A stretch of DNA of 57,219 nucleotides from Prevotella sp. OH937_COT-195. GTDB lineage: Bacteria > Bacteroidota > Bacteroidia > Bacteroidales > Bacteroidaceae. The stretch is from assembly GCF_003932845.1 (NCBI RefSeq), contig NZ_RQZH01000017.1, forward strand, positions 1 to 57,219. The letters run 5' to 3'. Positions 56,744 through 57,219 of the stretch are shown piece after piece (within the stretch, counting starts at the first letter, position 1; the number at the start of each line of letters is the position of its first letter). The notes beneath the pieces were generated by a model. That model worked only from the letters and a program-made list of their open reading frames with translations. It was not told the DNA's origin and did not search any database. The translations under genes and the position numbers were made by a program.

Positions 56744-57219
56744 CTGCGCTTTGGCATAACGCTGAAAAAGATTTCCCTCGACCGGCGTTTTCGCAATCAC
56801 CCCAAGAATCACAATAAGGCAATTAAGGCCGACCGAAGTTTGCGCACGACAGCAGGTCGTTTGGTCAGGGAACTTGACCGCAACCTTCCCGACAAGAAAG
56901 GTTATGAAAAGATGTTTGGACTCTTCCATAAGATCCTTTCTCAAAAACGTGACAGCCACGATAAGATATATTCCCTTCACGAACCCGAAGTACAATGTAT
57001 CGGCAAAGGCAAGGAACACAAGAAATATGAGTTTGGCAACAAAGCGTCCTTCATCCGTTCATCCTCGGGAATTATTCTTGCCGCCGTTTCTTTCAGGAAT
57101 GAATATGACGGCCATACCATAGAAGCGACCTTGCAACAAACCGAAAGAATGACCGGCAGGTGCATTGATAACTTGGCGGGCGACAGAGGATATGGAGGAA
57201 TAAAGCAAGTCGGAACAAC
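56744..57219 (+). pseudogene. Truncated IS4/IS5-type transposase (runs off the window)
   Basis: A frame is open from 56744 to the edge (158 codons) with no suitable start; the only nearby ATG (56731) is in another frame and stops after 28 codons. The text KIYSLHEPEVQCIGKGKEHK, then KYEFGNKASF and later LAGDRGYGGIKQVGT, is typical of the central DDE_Tnp_1 region of IS5/IS4-type transposases in Bacteroidales. The N-terminal part is missing, so this is a decayed copy or starts at a frameshift. It begins 49 bases after the barrel gene. Confidence 0.75.

Overview
This window reads as chromosomal DNA of a member of the Bacteroidales, most like Prevotella or a close relative. The reasons are a core gene set typical of that order (OstA-like protein with paired parvulins, DUF4954 protein, class II NrdJ, TonB receptors, secreted proteins with a short conserved C-terminal tail), start codons without Shine-Dalgarno sites, and many matches to the Bacteroidetes promoter pattern TTTG-N19-21-TAnnTTTG. 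Genus assignment is inference.

Layout. 1-2561: tail of a secreted protein, a Bacteroidales ATPase with tandem repeats before its start, then a long non-coding stretch. 2562-7446 (+): SGNH hydrolase, MBOAT acyltransferase and DHHW protein, which look like a cell-surface O-acylation operon, followed by a histidine-rich COG0523 metallochaperone GTPase. 7657-8676 (-) asd. 8778-11613 (+) Kef-type antiporter and LolD-like ATPase. 11935-16262 (-) purB-rluB-asnS. 16445-17172: two identical tRNA-Val(UAC) genes separated by a dispersed repeat. 17431-18633 (-) OmpA-family porin. 18809-27044 (-): guaB, two parvulin chaperones, OstA-like protein, a small membrane protein and mutL, a tightly overlapping run. 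27451-28242 (-) nagB. 28394-37868 (+): hflX, DUF4954 protein, M16 peptidase, class I fumarase, sensor kinase. 38180-41478 (-): a TPP riboswitch, a TonB receptor and a PnuC-type permease, which together make a thiamine uptake operon. 41907-42650 (-) nitroreductase. 43139-50110 (+): class II ribonucleotide reductase, folB, amidase, MlaD-family protein and dnaA.

50111-57219 is accessory: a small secreted protein, an M15 peptidase, an RteC-like small ORF, an IS30-family element, an AT-rich outer-membrane barrel gene and a truncated IS4/IS5-type transposase.

The most unusual content lies between genes. Three copies of a palindromic element of about 200 bp with inverted ends occur at 11.7, 38.0 and 52.0 kb. 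A second family of hairpins, all variants of CAATTTCGGCGGTTTTG, occurs at five sites, two of them inside a longer diverged repeat. I found no CRISPR array, no complete prophage and no recognised defence system. All calls come from reading the sequence; no database search was run.
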